Source of the DNA: an uncultured bacterium
Lineage (GTDB): Bacteria; Verrucomicrobiota; Kiritimatiellia; CAIKKV01; CAITUY01
Direction: 5' to 3'
Assembly: GCA_903895695.1 (NCBI GenBank)
Contig: CAITUY010000152.1
Location: 1 to 64,000 of the forward strand
DNA: 64,000 nucleotides
The notes beneath the pieces are model-generated. The model searched no databases. It worked only from the letters and a program-made list of their open reading frames with translations, and was not told the origin of the DNA. Position 1 is the first letter of the stretch; the number at the start of each line of letters is the position of its first letter. The position numbers and the translations under genes were made by a program. This document shows positions 1 to 8,069 of the stretch, one piece after another.

Positions 1-101
1 ACGAACCTGGCATCAAGGTGACCGACGCCGAATTGGCCGCCGTCCGTATCAAGAAGAACAACTTCCATGGCGATTGGAACTATGCCATTCGTTCGAAATG
101 A
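1..101 (+). CDS. C-terminal end of an ISAzo13-type transposase (partial)
   Basis: The reading frame is open from base 3 and ends at TGA 99-101, giving the last 32 residues of a protein whose start lies left of the window. The tail carries the pattern I-K-V-T-D-A-E-L-A followed by F-H-G-D-W-N-Y-A-I. This is the ending I associate with ISAzo13-family (DDE) transposases; the family assignment is from memory of the family, not a search. The right end of the element should lie shortly after base 101, but I cannot identify a terminal inverted repeat without the left end. The remaining bases to 304 hold no gene that I can support. Confidence 0.55.
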   Translation, partial: EPGIKVTDAELAAVRIKKNNFHGDWNYAIRSK

Positions 102-304
102 TCCTCAATACTTGCTCAACTTATTTATGCGCGACGCCTAATGAATGCGGCGAAACTCATCTTCTGCAGAGGATCAAAGACTCGATTGTGGAAGAGGACG
201 CACGAGTCCTCCGCCAACCGCTCGATCCCAGACATTATCTCCATCACTTCTTTCGCGTCTTCCGGGGTCATGGCCGAATTCCTCACCATTGCTCACAATC
301 TTGG

Positions 305-811
305 TCAGTATCCGATGATGAGAAGTCCCTTCAGAGGCAACTGAAGTCTGTTACTTGCATACAGCGCGTCGAAGAACTTGAGAACGGAGTCAAAGTCCTT
401 GCTGGTGCGATATGTGTTCCGGACCGCAATTGCCAGGTAAGAGACTCCGTGCATCATGCATGCTTGGAAGAAATCCTTAAGAAACTGATTGTTCGCGACA
501 GCCCTTCCGGCTTCGACCTCAATCACAAACCCCTGCTCCTCATTGTAGGCGTCGGCATCAAACGCCTTGTCGAGACCCCCATTCCGCCCGAATAGCACTG
601 GGACCGTGATCTTCTCCTTTTGCTGTTTTCCCGATTCGACCCGGAAACCTTTTGGTTCAAGATGAGGGCGCACAGCCAGCAGCACAGCATTACTTTCCAG
701 CGTGTGCTGCGCCGAATCGATGGCGGGCAGCACCTTGCGAAATGCCTTGACGACGTCGTCCGCAAGTTCTGGGGCTTTGTCCGACTTGGGATAGTATTGC
801 CAGTTGATCAT
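305..811 (-). CDS. Hypothetical protein, possible PD-(D/E)XK-type nuclease fold
   Basis: The product is 168 aa. The ATG at 811 is chosen because an AAAGGA ribosome site lies 4-9 bases upstream; a longer start at 844 has no such site. Acidic residues D85 and D87, then E98 and E100 in the string F-V-I-E-V-E-A-G-R, resemble the acidic core of restriction-endonuclease-like folds. The catalytic lysine is not obvious, so nuclease activity is only a guess. There is no signal peptide or membrane segment. It lies next to a transposase remnant and a toxin-antitoxin-like pair, so it may belong to an accessory or defence patch. I do not recognise a named family. Confidence 0.55.
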   Translation of the reverse strand: MINWQYYPKSDKAPELADDVVKAFRKVLPAIDSAQHTLESNAVLLAVRPHLEPKGFRVESGKQQKEKITVPVLFGRNGGLDKAFDADAYNEEQGFVIEVEAGRAVANNQFLKDFFQACMMHGVSYLAIAVRNTYRTSKDFDSVLKFFDALYASNRLQLPLKGLLIIGY

Positions 812-864
812 AGTTCCTTTCACCCGGAGCGAGGCGCGTTCCATTCGCTCTTCAGTACGACCTA

Positions 865-1200
865 TTATCCAAAGACGGCCAGGACCCCTGCGGTCTCATC
901 CTTGTTGAAATCTTCAATGTCCGCGTGGTGCGCTCGCAAGGCCGCCTCTATTTCGGTCGTCGTGCAGTTTCCGAGGTGAAGCCAGATGACCTTGGGTGGG
1001 TACCCGAGCATGGCGCTGCGGTCACTGAAGTCCCCGTCCTTCGTCACGATCAAGTAACCATTCTGGTGGGCGAAATCCCATAACCGCGAGTCCGACGCGC
1101 GGGCGAGCCGGAGCGACTGAACGTGCGCAGACCCCGGGAACAGGTCACCGAGTTGCTCCGCAAGGCGAGGTGAAAGGTTCTGGTCAAAAAGCAGTTTCAC
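865..1200 (-). CDS. DUF5615 (PIN-like) family protein, putative toxin
   Basis: The product is 111 aa and starts M-K-L-L-F-D-Q-N-L-S, the N-terminal hallmark of DUF5615/Mut7-C-like PIN-fold proteins. The early Asp (D6) and the later T-K-D-G-D-F motif (about residues 53-58) supply the acidic residues expected of a metal-dependent RNase site. The start codon is GTG at 1200 and overlaps the stop of the upstream DUF433 gene in a GTGA arrangement, so the two are translationally coupled. By family knowledge such pairs behave as VapBC-like toxin-antitoxin modules. Activity here is inferred. Confidence 0.8.
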   Translation of the reverse strand: MKLLFDQNLSPRLAEQLGDLFPGSAHVQSLRLARASDSRLWDFAHQNGYLIVTKDGDFSDRSAMLGYPPKVIWLHLGNCTTTEIEAALRAHHADIEDFNKDETAGVLAVFG

Positions 1201-1424
1201 GCATGAACGACCATTTGCTGGTGTTCGCGATCAGCCGCATACTGGAGACATGCCTGAATGTCTTCCGCGGTTAGATACGGGAAGTCACTCAAGATCGCCT
1301 CTTTGGTCATGCCGGAGGCAAGGTATTCGAGAACATCATAGACGGTAATCCGCATGCCCCTGATGCAGGGCTTCCCGCCGCGTTTCCCGGGCTCGACCGT
1401 AATGATATTGCTGTAGCTCTTCAT
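1197..1424 (-). CDS. DUF433 family antitoxin-like protein
   Basis: This 75 aa protein has the DUF433 pattern G-K-R-G-G-K-P-C-I-R-G-M-R-I-T-V followed by a helix-turn-helix-like segment with D-F-P-Y-L-T-A-E-D-I. DUF433 proteins are small winged-helix-like DNA-binding proteins, commonly encoded directly before a DUF5615 toxin, exactly as here. The ATG at 1424 is preferred over an in-frame TTG six bases upstream; no strong ribosome site is visible for either. It is first in a two-gene operon and probably binds its own promoter, which should lie in the 1425-1500 region. Confidence 0.8.
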   Translation of the reverse strand: MKSYSNIITVEPGKRGGKPCIRGMRITVYDVLEYLASGMTKEAILSDFPYLTAEDIQACLQYAADREHQQMVVHA

Positions 1425-1809
1425 GGTCAAAAGGGTACGACATCGACGTGTCGTTGTCGATGTTGTCTTCGGTCATTGCCTTGGCCTTCTTCGTGCTCTT
1501 CGCGCCCTTCGTGGTATGGAACCCGCCTACTCTCGCTCCGCGAGTATCTAGAATAGGCTACCGGCCCATCTATGACTGGCCTCCTACGGCGACATTCACG
1601 GCGCGGCGAGGACGCCGTCGCCCTACCCAAGATGTGCAAACCGTTCACAGTTCACTGCCCCACAGTACACCGCCGACACGCCGCCCGTGGCACCGCCAGG
1701 CATTCGGACATTTACAACCGCCGGGAGGCGTGTCATTAATCAACCCCATTGTCAGCCGTATCCGGGCATTTCCGGCGGCAGGAATCCAAACCGTAAACGG
1801 GAGGCAGCC
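1425..1809. other. Intergenic region with short repeats, no supported gene
   Basis: This 385-base gap separates the divergent DUF433 and GH4 genes and should hold both promoters. Open frames exist on both strands but their translations are low in complexity and rich in Arg/Pro, so I do not call them. Bases 1489-1515 are three consecutive 9-mers of the form CTTCGNGNN. Bases 1601-1627 form a GC-rich small stem followed by TCGCCCTACC, a ten-base word that recurs at 5638-5647. A GGGAGG ribosome site for the GH4 gene lies at its right edge. Confidence 0.5.
1489..1515. repeat. Three tandem 9-mers (CTTCGTGCT, CTTCGCGCC, CTTCGTGGT)
   Basis: Three adjacent nine-base units share CTTCG and differ at the last four positions. 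It is one of several short-word tandem repeats in intergenic DNA of this window, although the period here is nine rather than seven. Confidence 0.6.
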
Positions 1810-3228
1810 ATGGCAAAAATCGCAATGATCGGGGCGGGCAGTCTGGTCTTCTGTAAAACGCTGATGTCCGATTTCCTGGCCACGCCGGCCCTCAAGGGCA
1901 GCGAGTACCGCCTGATGGCGCTGACCCACAAGCGCCTGGACAAGATGCAGGCGTTCGTGAAGCGGATGATCAAGGATAACGGCGCGGACGCCACCGTCAC
2001 CGCCACAACGGACCGGCGCGAGGCGCTGAAGGGCGCCGACTATGTCGTCGTCATGATCCAGGCCGGCGGCGTGGCGGAGTTCCGCCAGGATTACGAGATC
2101 CCACTCAAGTACGGTGTCGATCAGTGCATCGGCGACACCATGGGCCCCGGCGGCGTGTTCCGCGCCTTGCGCCATATCCCGGCCCTGCTGGAAATCGCCA
2201 AAGACATGCAGGAGCTGTGTCCGAACGCCGTGCTCTTCAACTACGCCAATCCCATGGCCATGTGCTGCTGGGCGCTGGGCCGCGTCCCGGGCCTGAAGTT
2301 CATCGGGCTCTGCCACGGCGTCCAGACCACGATGGACCTGATCGCCAGCTACGTGGGCCAGAAAAAGGAAGAAATCGACTTCGTCGCCGCCGGCATCAAC
2401 CACATGGCGTGGTTCCTCAAACTGGAGAAGGACGGCAAGGATCTGTACCCGCTGCTCAAGGCGAACTTCGAGAAACCCGGCTACTACGTGAACGAGAAGG
2501 TGCGCGGCGAGGTTATGCGTCACTTCGGTTACTTCATGACCGAGAGCACGGGCCACCTTTCCGAGTACCTGCCCTACTTCCGAAAGAACAAGAAAGCCCT
2601 GGACCTCTATTGTGACGAACCGGCGTTCGGCGGCGAGAGCGGCGCCTACTACAAGTACTGCGCTGCCCTGGCCGAGAAGTTCACGACCCTCGACCCGCTC
2701 TCGATCGAATCGACCAAACTCGGCCCGCGCAGCGCCGAGTACTGTTCGCACATCATCGAAGCGCTCGAAACCGGGGAGATCTTCCGCCTGAACGGCAACG
2801 TCCGGAACGACGGCTTCATCACGAACCTGCCCAGCGGCTGTTGCGTAGAAGTGCCGATTTACGTGGACCGCATGGGCCTGCACCCGACCGTGGTGGGCGC
2901 GCTGCCGCCCCAGTGCGCGGCGCTCAACATGACCAACGTGCTCGTGCAGGGGCTGACCGTGGAAGCTAGCTTCACCGGCGACCCCGAACTGGTCATGCAG
3001 GCCGTGGCGCTCGATCCGCTGACATCCGCCGTGCTGACCTTGCAGGAAACGCGCGACATGGTGGCCGAGATGCTGGCGGCGCAGCAGTCACATCTGCCGC
3101 AGTTCGCGGGCAAACGCCTGCGGCCGGTCTCGACGATTAAGATTCCAGCAAACGTGAAACGCCAGGACGTGCCCGTTGACCCGGCCCTGGCCATCGCCAA
3201 CCGGTTTGCCAAGCTGGCGAAAGCGTAG
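1810..3228 (+). CDS. Glycoside hydrolase family 4, alpha-galactosidase/alpha-glucosidase (MelA-like)
   Basis: This 472 aa cytoplasmic enzyme belongs to the NAD+- and Mn2+-dependent GH4 family, which cleaves alpha-glycosides by an oxidation-elimination mechanism. The N-terminal Rossmann motif is I-G-A-G-S (residues 7-11). N-Y-A-N-P-M (144-149), C-H-G (168-170) and G-I-N-H (195-198) are the family signatures; C168 and H198 correspond to the metal ligands. The C-H-G-V-Q and N-H-M-A-W context is nearest to MelA-type alpha-galactosidases, but the substrate cannot be fixed. The ATG at 1810 follows GGGAGG at a normal distance. It is first in a probable three-gene unit with a Gfo/Idh/MocA dehydrogenase and a VCBS-repeat protein. 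Confidence 0.9.
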   Translation: MAKIAMIGAGSLVFCKTLMSDFLATPALKGSEYRLMALTHKRLDKMQAFVKRMIKDNGADATVTATTDRREALKGADYVVVMIQAGGVAEFRQDYEIPLKYGVDQCIGDTMGPGGVFRALRHIPALLEIAKDMQELCPNAVLFNYANPMAMCCWALGRVPGLKFIGLCHGVQTTMDLIASYVGQKKEEIDFVAAGINHMAWFLKLEKDGKDLYPLLKANFEKPGYYVNEKVRGEVMRHFGYFMTESTGHLSEYLPYFRKNKKALDLYCDEPAFGGESGAYYKYCAALAEKFTTLDPLSIESTKLGPRSAEYCSHIIEALETGEIFRLNGNVRNDGFITNLPSGCCVEVPIYVDRMGLHPTVVGALPPQCAALNMTNVLVQGLTVEASFTGDPELVMQAVALDPLTSAVLTLQETRDMVAEMLAAQQSHLPQFAGKRLRPVSTIKIPANVKRQDVPVDPALAIANRFAKLAKA

Positions 3229-3240
3229 AAGAAGGAAACC

Positions 3241-3405
3241 AGTGTTCAGGTTTCAGTGTTCAGATTAGGGAGTTCCTGCACGTAATCGTGATCTTGCTCG
3301 TAATCGTGATCTTGCTCGTAATCGTAATCCCGGCCAACCGCCCCAGATTACGATCATGATTAGGATTACGATTGGGACGCGGCACCTGAACACTGAACAC
3401 TCTAA
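3241..3405. repeat. Nested tandem/inverted short-word repeat
   Basis: The outer left part (3244-3264) is three heptamers GTTCAGG, TTTCAGT, GTTCAGA. The outer right part (3385-3405) is CCTGAAC, ACTGAAC, ACTCTAA, the reverse complement in type. Inside are two full copies of an 18-base unit (3281-3298 and 3299-3316), plus part of a third, itself made of hexamers CGTAAT, CGTGAT, CTTGCT. Its reverse complement appears at about 3345-3376. The whole can fold into a long imperfect hairpin between the GH4 and Gfo/Idh genes. It leaves the ribosome site at about 3413 free. Confidence 0.75.
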
Positions 3406-3427
3406 CAGCGACAAAGGAGCAACAAGA

Positions 3428-4486
3428 ATGAGCGACAAGAAAGTCAGAATCGGATTCGTGGGCGTCGGCGGCATGGGACAAGCCGCCCATCTGCGGCACT
3501 ATGTGCAAGTGCCGGAATGCGAAGTCGTGGCCATTGCCGAAATCAAGCAGGACATGGCCAAGAACGTGGCCGCCCGGTGGGGCATCCCGAAGGTCTATGC
3601 GTCACACGAGGAGATGCTGGCCAAGGAGAAACTGGACGGCATCGTGGCGGCCCAGCAGTTCACGCGCCATGGCACGCTCATGCCCGACCTGTTGAAGGCC
3701 GGAATCCCGATCCTGACGGAAAAACCCATCGCGGGTTCCGTGGAGATGGGCGAGAAGATCGTCAAGGCCCTGAAGGCCGCCAAAACGTGGATGATGATCG
3801 GCTATCACAAACGCTCCGATCCCGCGACCATGGCCGCCAAGGCCGAGATCGAGCGCCTCAAGGCCTCCGGCGAACTCGGCAAGCTGACCTATATCCGCAT
3901 CCTGATGCCCGCGGGCGACTGGATCGCCAACGGATTCAACCAGAACGTGGGTGGTAACGACCCGAACCCAAGCCTGACCTGGGATCCGCCGGCGTCCGAC
4001 ATGGACAAGCCCACGAACGACGCCTACATCTCGTTCGTGAATTACTACATTCACCAGGTGAACCTGATGCGACACCTGCTGGGCGAAACGTGGAAGGTGA
4101 CGTACGCCGCCCCCTCGGGCGTGCTGTTGGCCGGCGAGAGCCCGAGCGGCGTCACGTGCAGCATCGAGATGAGCCCCTACTGCACGACGATCGACTGGCA
4201 GGAACACGCGTTTATCTGTTTCCAGAAGGGGTGGATAAAGGTCGACCTGCCTGCCCCGCTGACGATCAACCGCGCCGGCCGGCTCGAGATATACCGCGAC
4301 CCCGGTAACGGCGTCACGCCGAAGGCTGAAATCCCGCAGATGCCCTGGGCCGGCGCCATGCTTCAGCAGGCCCGCAACTACGTGGCCGCGCTGCAGGGCA
4401 AGCAGCCCGCCATGTGCGTGGCTGAGGATGCCCTGGCGGACCTCAAGCTCGCCCGCGAGTATATCCGCGTGTGGAAAGGTAAATAG
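3428..4486 (+). CDS. Gfo/Idh/MocA family oxidoreductase
   Basis: This 352 aa NAD(P)-dependent dehydrogenase acts on sugars or cyclitols. The Rossmann motif G-V-G-G-M-G lies at residues 12-17 and the family marker T-E-K-P at 97-100, where the Lys is a catalytic residue in characterised members. An alpha/beta C-terminal domain follows. The ATG at 3428 sits downstream of AAAGGAG; an in-frame upstream start at 3356 would read through the repeat and is rejected. There is no signal peptide. It lies between a GH4 enzyme that forms keto-sugar intermediates and a VCBS protein ten bases downstream, so a role in processing an oxidised or released sugar is plausible but not shown. Confidence 0.88.
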   Translation: MSDKKVRIGFVGVGGMGQAAHLRHYVQVPECEVVAIAEIKQDMAKNVAARWGIPKVYASHEEMLAKEKLDGIVAAQQFTRHGTLMPDLLKAGIPILTEKPIAGSVEMGEKIVKALKAAKTWMMIGYHKRSDPATMAAKAEIERLKASGELGKLTYIRILMPAGDWIANGFNQNVGGNDPNPSLTWDPPASDMDKPTNDAYISFVNYYIHQVNLMRHLLGETWKVTYAAPSGVLLAGESPSGVTCSIEMSPYCTTIDWQEHAFICFQKGWIKVDLPAPLTINRAGRLEIYRDPGNGVTPKAEIPQMPWAGAMLQQARNYVAALQGKQPAMCVAEDALADLKLAREYIRVWKGK

Positions 4487-4496
4487 GAGAACCGAC

Positions 4497-5600
4497 ATGC
4501 CGCTCAAATGGCGTAAGCAATGGATCTCGGACGAAACGTACGAATCAGCCGGCGTGTTCGACGTGGATGGCGACGGCGTGCTCGACATCGTGTCGGGCGG
4601 TTTCTGGTACCAGGGGCCGGACTTCCGTAAGAAGCACCCCGTCGGCGAAGTGAAAGCGTACGGCGAATACTTCGATGATTTCTCCACGATCGTGCTGGAC
4701 GTCAACGGCGATGGCCGCCCGGACTTCGTCACGGGCGGCTGGTGGGGCAACACCCTCCGGTGGCGTCAGAACCCGGGCGAGACCGGGAAGCCCTGGCCCG
4801 AGCACATCATCGCCGAAGTCGGGAATGTGGAAACAACGCGCGGCTGGGATATTGACGGCGATGGCGTCATCGAGATCCTGCCCAACACCCCGCCCAACCC
4901 CGAGGTGGCTTACTACAAGCTGATCGTCGACAAGCAGGGCAAGGGCACCGGCCAGTTCAAGAAGGTGCTCGTCTACAAGTTCGCGGAAGGCGGACAAGGC
5001 CACGGCCTGGGTTGCGGCGATATCGCCGGCAACGGCCGCATGGACATTGTCCTCGCCAAAGGCTGGCTCGAGGCGCCGGCCAATCCCGAACAGGGCCCGT
5101 GGACGTGGCATCCTGACTTCCCGAACCCGCCCTGGGGCTGGGCCGCCAGCGTGCCCATGCTGGTCGCCGACATCAATGGCGACGGCCGTAACGAGATCGT
5201 CACGGGCAACGGCCACGGCTACGGCCTGTGGTGGAGCGAACGGAAGAAAGAAGACGGCAAGTTCACGTGGGTCCACCACCCCATCGATCCCGCCAACGCC
5301 CAGTATCACGACCTGATGTGGCTCGACATTGATGGCGACGGCCAGCCGGAGTTGGTTACGGGCAAACGCCACCGCGCGCATTGCGGCAACGAGGCCGGCG
5401 AGTGGGACGATGTGGGCATGTACTACTTCAAGTGGACCGGCGAGGGGTTTGCCAAGCAGGTGATCGACTATGGCCCCATCGGCGCAGGCAAGGGCTGCGG
5501 CATTCACTTTGCCGTAGCCGACCTGCGCAAGTCGGGCCGGCTCGATCTCGTGGCGCCCGGTAAAGACGGGCTCTACGTGTTCTTCAACGAAGGGATGTAG
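4497..5600 (+). CDS. VCBS/FG-GAP repeat protein without a visible signal peptide
   Basis: The product is 367 aa and contains at least six repeats centred on D-x-D/N-G-D-G-x-x-D/E-I/L-V (for example D-V-D-G-D-G, D-V-N-G-D-G, D-I-D-G-D-G), which mark calcium-binding beta-propeller blades of the FG-GAP/VCBS type. Such proteins usually bind ligands or polysaccharides outside the cell. The N-terminus, M-P-L-K-W-R-K-Q-W-I-S, has no hydrophobic signal segment. The ATG at 4497 is supported by AGGAGA six bases upstream, and the gene follows the dehydrogenase after ten bases. Either it acts in the cytoplasm, or export uses another route. Similar proteins are common near carbohydrate genes in PVC bacteria. 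Confidence 0.8.
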   Translation: MPLKWRKQWISDETYESAGVFDVDGDGVLDIVSGGFWYQGPDFRKKHPVGEVKAYGEYFDDFSTIVLDVNGDGRPDFVTGGWWGNTLRWRQNPGETGKPWPEHIIAEVGNVETTRGWDIDGDGVIEILPNTPPNPEVAYYKLIVDKQGKGTGQFKKVLVYKFAEGGQGHGLGCGDIAGNGRMDIVLAKGWLEAPANPEQGPWTWHPDFPNPPWGWAASVPMLVADINGDGRNEIVTGNGHGYGLWWSERKKEDGKFTWVHHPIDPANAQYHDLMWLDIDGDGQPELVTGKRHRAHCGNEAGEWDDVGMYYFKWTGEGFAKQVIDYGPIGAGKGCGIHFAVADLRKSGRLDLVAPGKDGLYVFFNEGM

Positions 5601-5620
5601 ACCAGTCGCGGCCGACCGCG

Positions 5621-5642
5621 GCGGGGCCGGAGGCCCTCGCCC
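5621..5642. terminator. GC-rich hairpin between convergent genes
   Basis: The left arm GGCGGGGCC (5621-5629) and right arm GGCCCTCGCC (5633-5642) pair with one bulge around a GGA loop. It lies between the VCBS gene (ends 5600) and the convergent carboxypeptidase-like gene (ends 5707). There is no T-run, so a terminator role is only possible. The flanking word TCGCCCTACC is shared with 1618-1627. Confidence 0.35.
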
Positions 5643-5706
5643 TACCTGGTTCGGGGCTGGGTGGGGCGACGGCTGCCTGCCCGCCGTGGCGGGCCCTTGG
5701 TGCGCC

Positions 5707-6843
5707 TCACCCGTTCCGCCGCAAGACGGCCAGCGCGAGGCGGTGGCCGATCTCACGGTAGCTCTTCTGCGTAAGCACTGCGTTCGCCGCATGCGAGTAC
5801 GGGGTCTCGAGGCTCAGTGCCGGGACCCCCATTTCATCACGCATAAACGCGGTGAAGGCGGGCGTCTCCCAGCGCGACTTATAGTCGACGACGCGCTTGA
5901 ACTCAGGGGAGGCGAACTCCGCCTGCAGCTCGTTCTGCATCACGTTGCACCACTTGGTCTCCTCGGCCGCCAGCGGACCGGCGGGATCCTTGGACATGTA
6001 AGCGTAAACCCCGTCACGCTCGCACGCCCCTGGCGCGTGCAGGTCGAGCGCCAGGATCGGCCGACACCGCGCTTTCCAACGCCGAACATCGTTGCGGATC
6101 ACGAGGGTCTCGTGCCGCATTGGGGGCGAGCCCCAGGCGCGATTCAGGTCGTACGGAAACCCGTCCTTGCCGTAGTAGCCGCGCACCACGCCGTCGATGT
6201 CGGCCAACGGCACGGCCCACACCACGTAACCGGCCTTCTTCACCTGGGCCAAATGTCGCATGAATCCATCCAACACCCACGACCCCGGCGTCTCGCCGGA
6301 GTGCTGGCGGGCCACAATGTAGATGCCCGGCTGCGTGCCGCCCGTGGAGCCCACCGAGTTGTGCAACCGCAGGATCCGCCGTCCGCCCTGGCTCAGGCCG
6401 ATCGGCGCCGCCTGCCAGTAGTCCTTGCTCCGGTCCAGCAATGCATCGACGTCGGCCGGGCCGTACGGAAAGCAGAACGCCACTTCCACCCACGGGGAGG
6501 GGTGCGGGATCAGCCACGAGAGTTGCCGGCGTCCGTCCGGTGTCCGTATTTCCTCGCCCTGCTTCAGCCGCGTCCACGGCTGGCCGGCCACCTGGAACAC
6601 GGGAATGCAGGTGGGCGACTCGGCCGCGCCCAGCACGTTGTCGAAGTGCATCCACGTCAGCCGCACCTTGGTTTCGCGGGGCGGCTCGGGTACGGTCTCC
6701 TCCAGACGCAAATAGAACCACAACGCCTCAGGCCCGCCGCAGGGGTCTGACGCGAACCGCACCTCGGGAACCGGCCCGTTGTTCAGGATTTCAACGTCCG
6801 CGGCATTGCCGCCCGGAAACCGCGAAAGGAGTTTCAGACTCAT
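5707..6843 (-). CDS. M14-family zinc carboxypeptidase-like protein
   Basis: The 378 aa product has an N-terminal beta-rich domain (about 1-130), as in cytosolic carboxypeptidase-like M14 proteins, and then the peptidase domain. The zinc ligands are visible as H181 and E184 in R-Q-H-S-G-E-T-P-G, and H269 in L-D-L-H-A-P. D-L-N-R (232-235) supplies the carboxylate-binding N-R pair, and E346 in L-E-T-P-Y-S fits the catalytic Glu. All expected residues are present, so it is probably active. No signal peptide is seen. The ATG at 6843 is chosen over an in-frame TTG at 6864. The gene is transcribed divergently from the epimerase gene, sharing a 128-base gap. Confidence 0.8.
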   Translation of the reverse strand: MSLKLLSRFPGGNAADVEILNNGPVPEVRFASDPCGGPEALWFYLRLEETVPEPPRETKVRLTWMHFDNVLGAAESPTCIPVFQVAGQPWTRLKQGEEIRTPDGRRQLSWLIPHPSPWVEVAFCFPYGPADVDALLDRSKDYWQAAPIGLSQGGRRILRLHNSVGSTGGTQPGIYIVARQHSGETPGSWVLDGFMRHLAQVKKAGYVVWAVPLADIDGVVRGYYGKDGFPYDLNRAWGSPPMRHETLVIRNDVRRWKARCRPILALDLHAPGACERDGVYAYMSKDPAGPLAAEETKWCNVMQNELQAEFASPEFKRVVDYKSRWETPAFTAFMRDEMGVPALSLETPYSHAANAVLTQKSYREIGHRLALAVLRRNG

Positions 6844-6902
6844 GGTGGCCGAATCGTATACCAACGCGCCGGGCGCACAAGCCCTTTTGAAAATCCTTTC
6901 GC

Positions 6903-6960
6903 CTTGCCCGACCTCGGTCCGAGTGCTTCCATAGGCATCTTCGCGCCCACGTCGGGCAAG
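6903..6960 (+). promoter_or_regulatory. Inverted repeat whose right arm abuts the epimerase ribosome site
   Basis: CTTGCCCGAC (6903-6912) and GTCGGGCAAG (6951-6960) are perfect 10-base inverted arms, with a smaller palindrome CTCGGTCCGAG (6913-6923) inside. The right arm ends in CAAG, which is part of the AAGGAG ribosome site (about 6958-6963) of the epimerase gene starting at 6972. A folded leader would hide part of that site. An operator for a dimeric regulator is the alternative reading. Confidence 0.5.
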
Positions 6961-6971
6961 GAGTCCTCATC

Positions 6972-7886
6972 ATGCGTGTCTTGGTCACTGGCGGAGCCGG
7001 GTTTATCGGGAGTCACATTGTCGAACAGTTGCAGGGCCAGGCCGACATCCGGGTCCTGGACAACCTGCGCACCGGGTTCCGGCGCAACCTGGACGGCCTC
7101 GCGTGCGAGTTCATCGAGGCGTCGATTCTCGACCGCGACGCCCTGCGCCAAGCCCTCGCCGGCGTGGATTATGTCTTCCACCTGGCCGCCATGATCAGCG
7201 TCCCCGAATCGATGGAAAAGCCGCGCGAGTGCGCCGAGATCAACACGCTGGGGACCCTCGGCCTCTACGAGGAGTCCGTCCGCGCCGGCGTGAAGAAGCT
7301 GGTCTTGAGCAGTACGTCGGCTATCTATGGCGACAATCCCGTCATGCCGAAGGTCGAGACCCTGTTGCCGGAACCGAAGAGCCCCTATGCGGTGAGCAAG
7401 CTCGATGGCGAGTACTATGGACGGATCTTCACGGAGACCGGTAAGTTGCCGGTGGCCTGCCTGCGCTACTTCAACGTGTTCGGCCCGCGGCAGGATCCCA
7501 AGAGCGCCTACGCGGCCGCCGTGCCGATCTTCACGCATCGCGCCATCAACAACGAGCCCATCGCCATCTATGGCGATGGCGAACAGACGCGCGACTTTAT
7601 CTACGTGAAGGATATCGCCGCGGCCAATGTTTTTTTCGCCACGCAGTCGACGCAGACCGGCGTCTTCAACGTGGCCTACGGGAAGAAGATCACCGTCAAC
7701 GCGCTTGCCCAGACCATCGTCCGCATGACCGGCTCGCGCTCGAAGATCCAGCACGTCGCCGAGCGTGCCGGCGACGTGAAGCACTCCATGGCATCGGTCG
7801 ACAAACTTCTCGCCACCGGCTTCAAGCCGTCAGGCAGCCTGGAGGCGGGACTCAAGGCGACGGTGGAATACTTCGTGAAGAGATAA
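6972..7886 (+). CDS. NAD-dependent epimerase/dehydratase (UDP-glucose 4-epimerase-like)
   Basis: This 304 aa extended short-chain dehydrogenase has the NAD-binding motif G-G-A-G-F-I-G (residues 7-13), D30 for the ribose, the S-S-T-S-A-I-Y-G strand (113-120) and the catalytic Y139-x3-K143 in Y-A-V-S-K. R-Y-F-N-V-F-G-P-R-Q later is typical of nucleotide-sugar epimerases. It probably interconverts UDP-sugars for surface polysaccharide. It is slightly shorter than GalE proper, and C4 versus other specificity cannot be told. The ATG at 6972 follows AAGGAG. No partner gene is co-directional, so it looks monocistronic. Confidence 0.88.
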   Translation: MRVLVTGGAGFIGSHIVEQLQGQADIRVLDNLRTGFRRNLDGLACEFIEASILDRDALRQALAGVDYVFHLAAMISVPESMEKPRECAEINTLGTLGLYEESVRAGVKKLVLSSTSAIYGDNPVMPKVETLLPEPKSPYAVSKLDGEYYGRIFTETGKLPVACLRYFNVFGPRQDPKSAYAAAVPIFTHRAINNEPIAIYGDGEQTRDFIYVKDIAAANVFFATQSTQTGVFNVAYGKKITVNALAQTIVRMTGSRSKIQHVAERAGDVKHSMASVDKLLATGFKPSGSLEAGLKATVEYFVKR

Positions 7887-7896
7887 TGGGAACGGG

Positions 7897-7990
7897 AACG
7901 TTCAACGCTCAACGCTGAACTCTCAACGCTCAACGGTTCCCCCACTTGAGAGTTGAACGTTAAACGTTTAGCGTTAAACGTTCTCCCCTT
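7897..7990. repeat. Inverted pair of degenerate heptamer arrays
   Basis: The left array (about 7897-7935) is made of CAACGCT-like heptamers. The right array (about 7946-7983) is GAGAGTT, GAACGTT, AAACGTT, TAGCGTT, AAACGTT. The right array is close to the reverse complement of the left, so a stem of more than 30 bases with a short loop is possible. It lies just after the epimerase stop and may act as a terminator-like or mRNA-end structure. Confidence 0.75.
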
Positions 7991-8069
7991 CGGAGCTCTT
8001 CGGCGCTTCACCACGCTTGGCACCAGCATAAGCCTCGCTATCCGATGAGCGTGACGTTGCCTTCACGGG

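Noticed and set aside
1645..2883. Long open frame antisense to the GH4 gene
   Set aside because: It lacks family motifs, while the plus frame has the full GH4 signature and a ribosome site. Long antisense frames are expected at this GC content. The same applies to 27879-29405, 35704-37548, 48605-50257, 53758-55095, 55447-57384 and 61300-63345.
3281..3330. Tandem repeat considered as a CRISPR array
   Set aside because: Units of 18 bases are directly adjacent with no spacers and there are no cas genes nearby.
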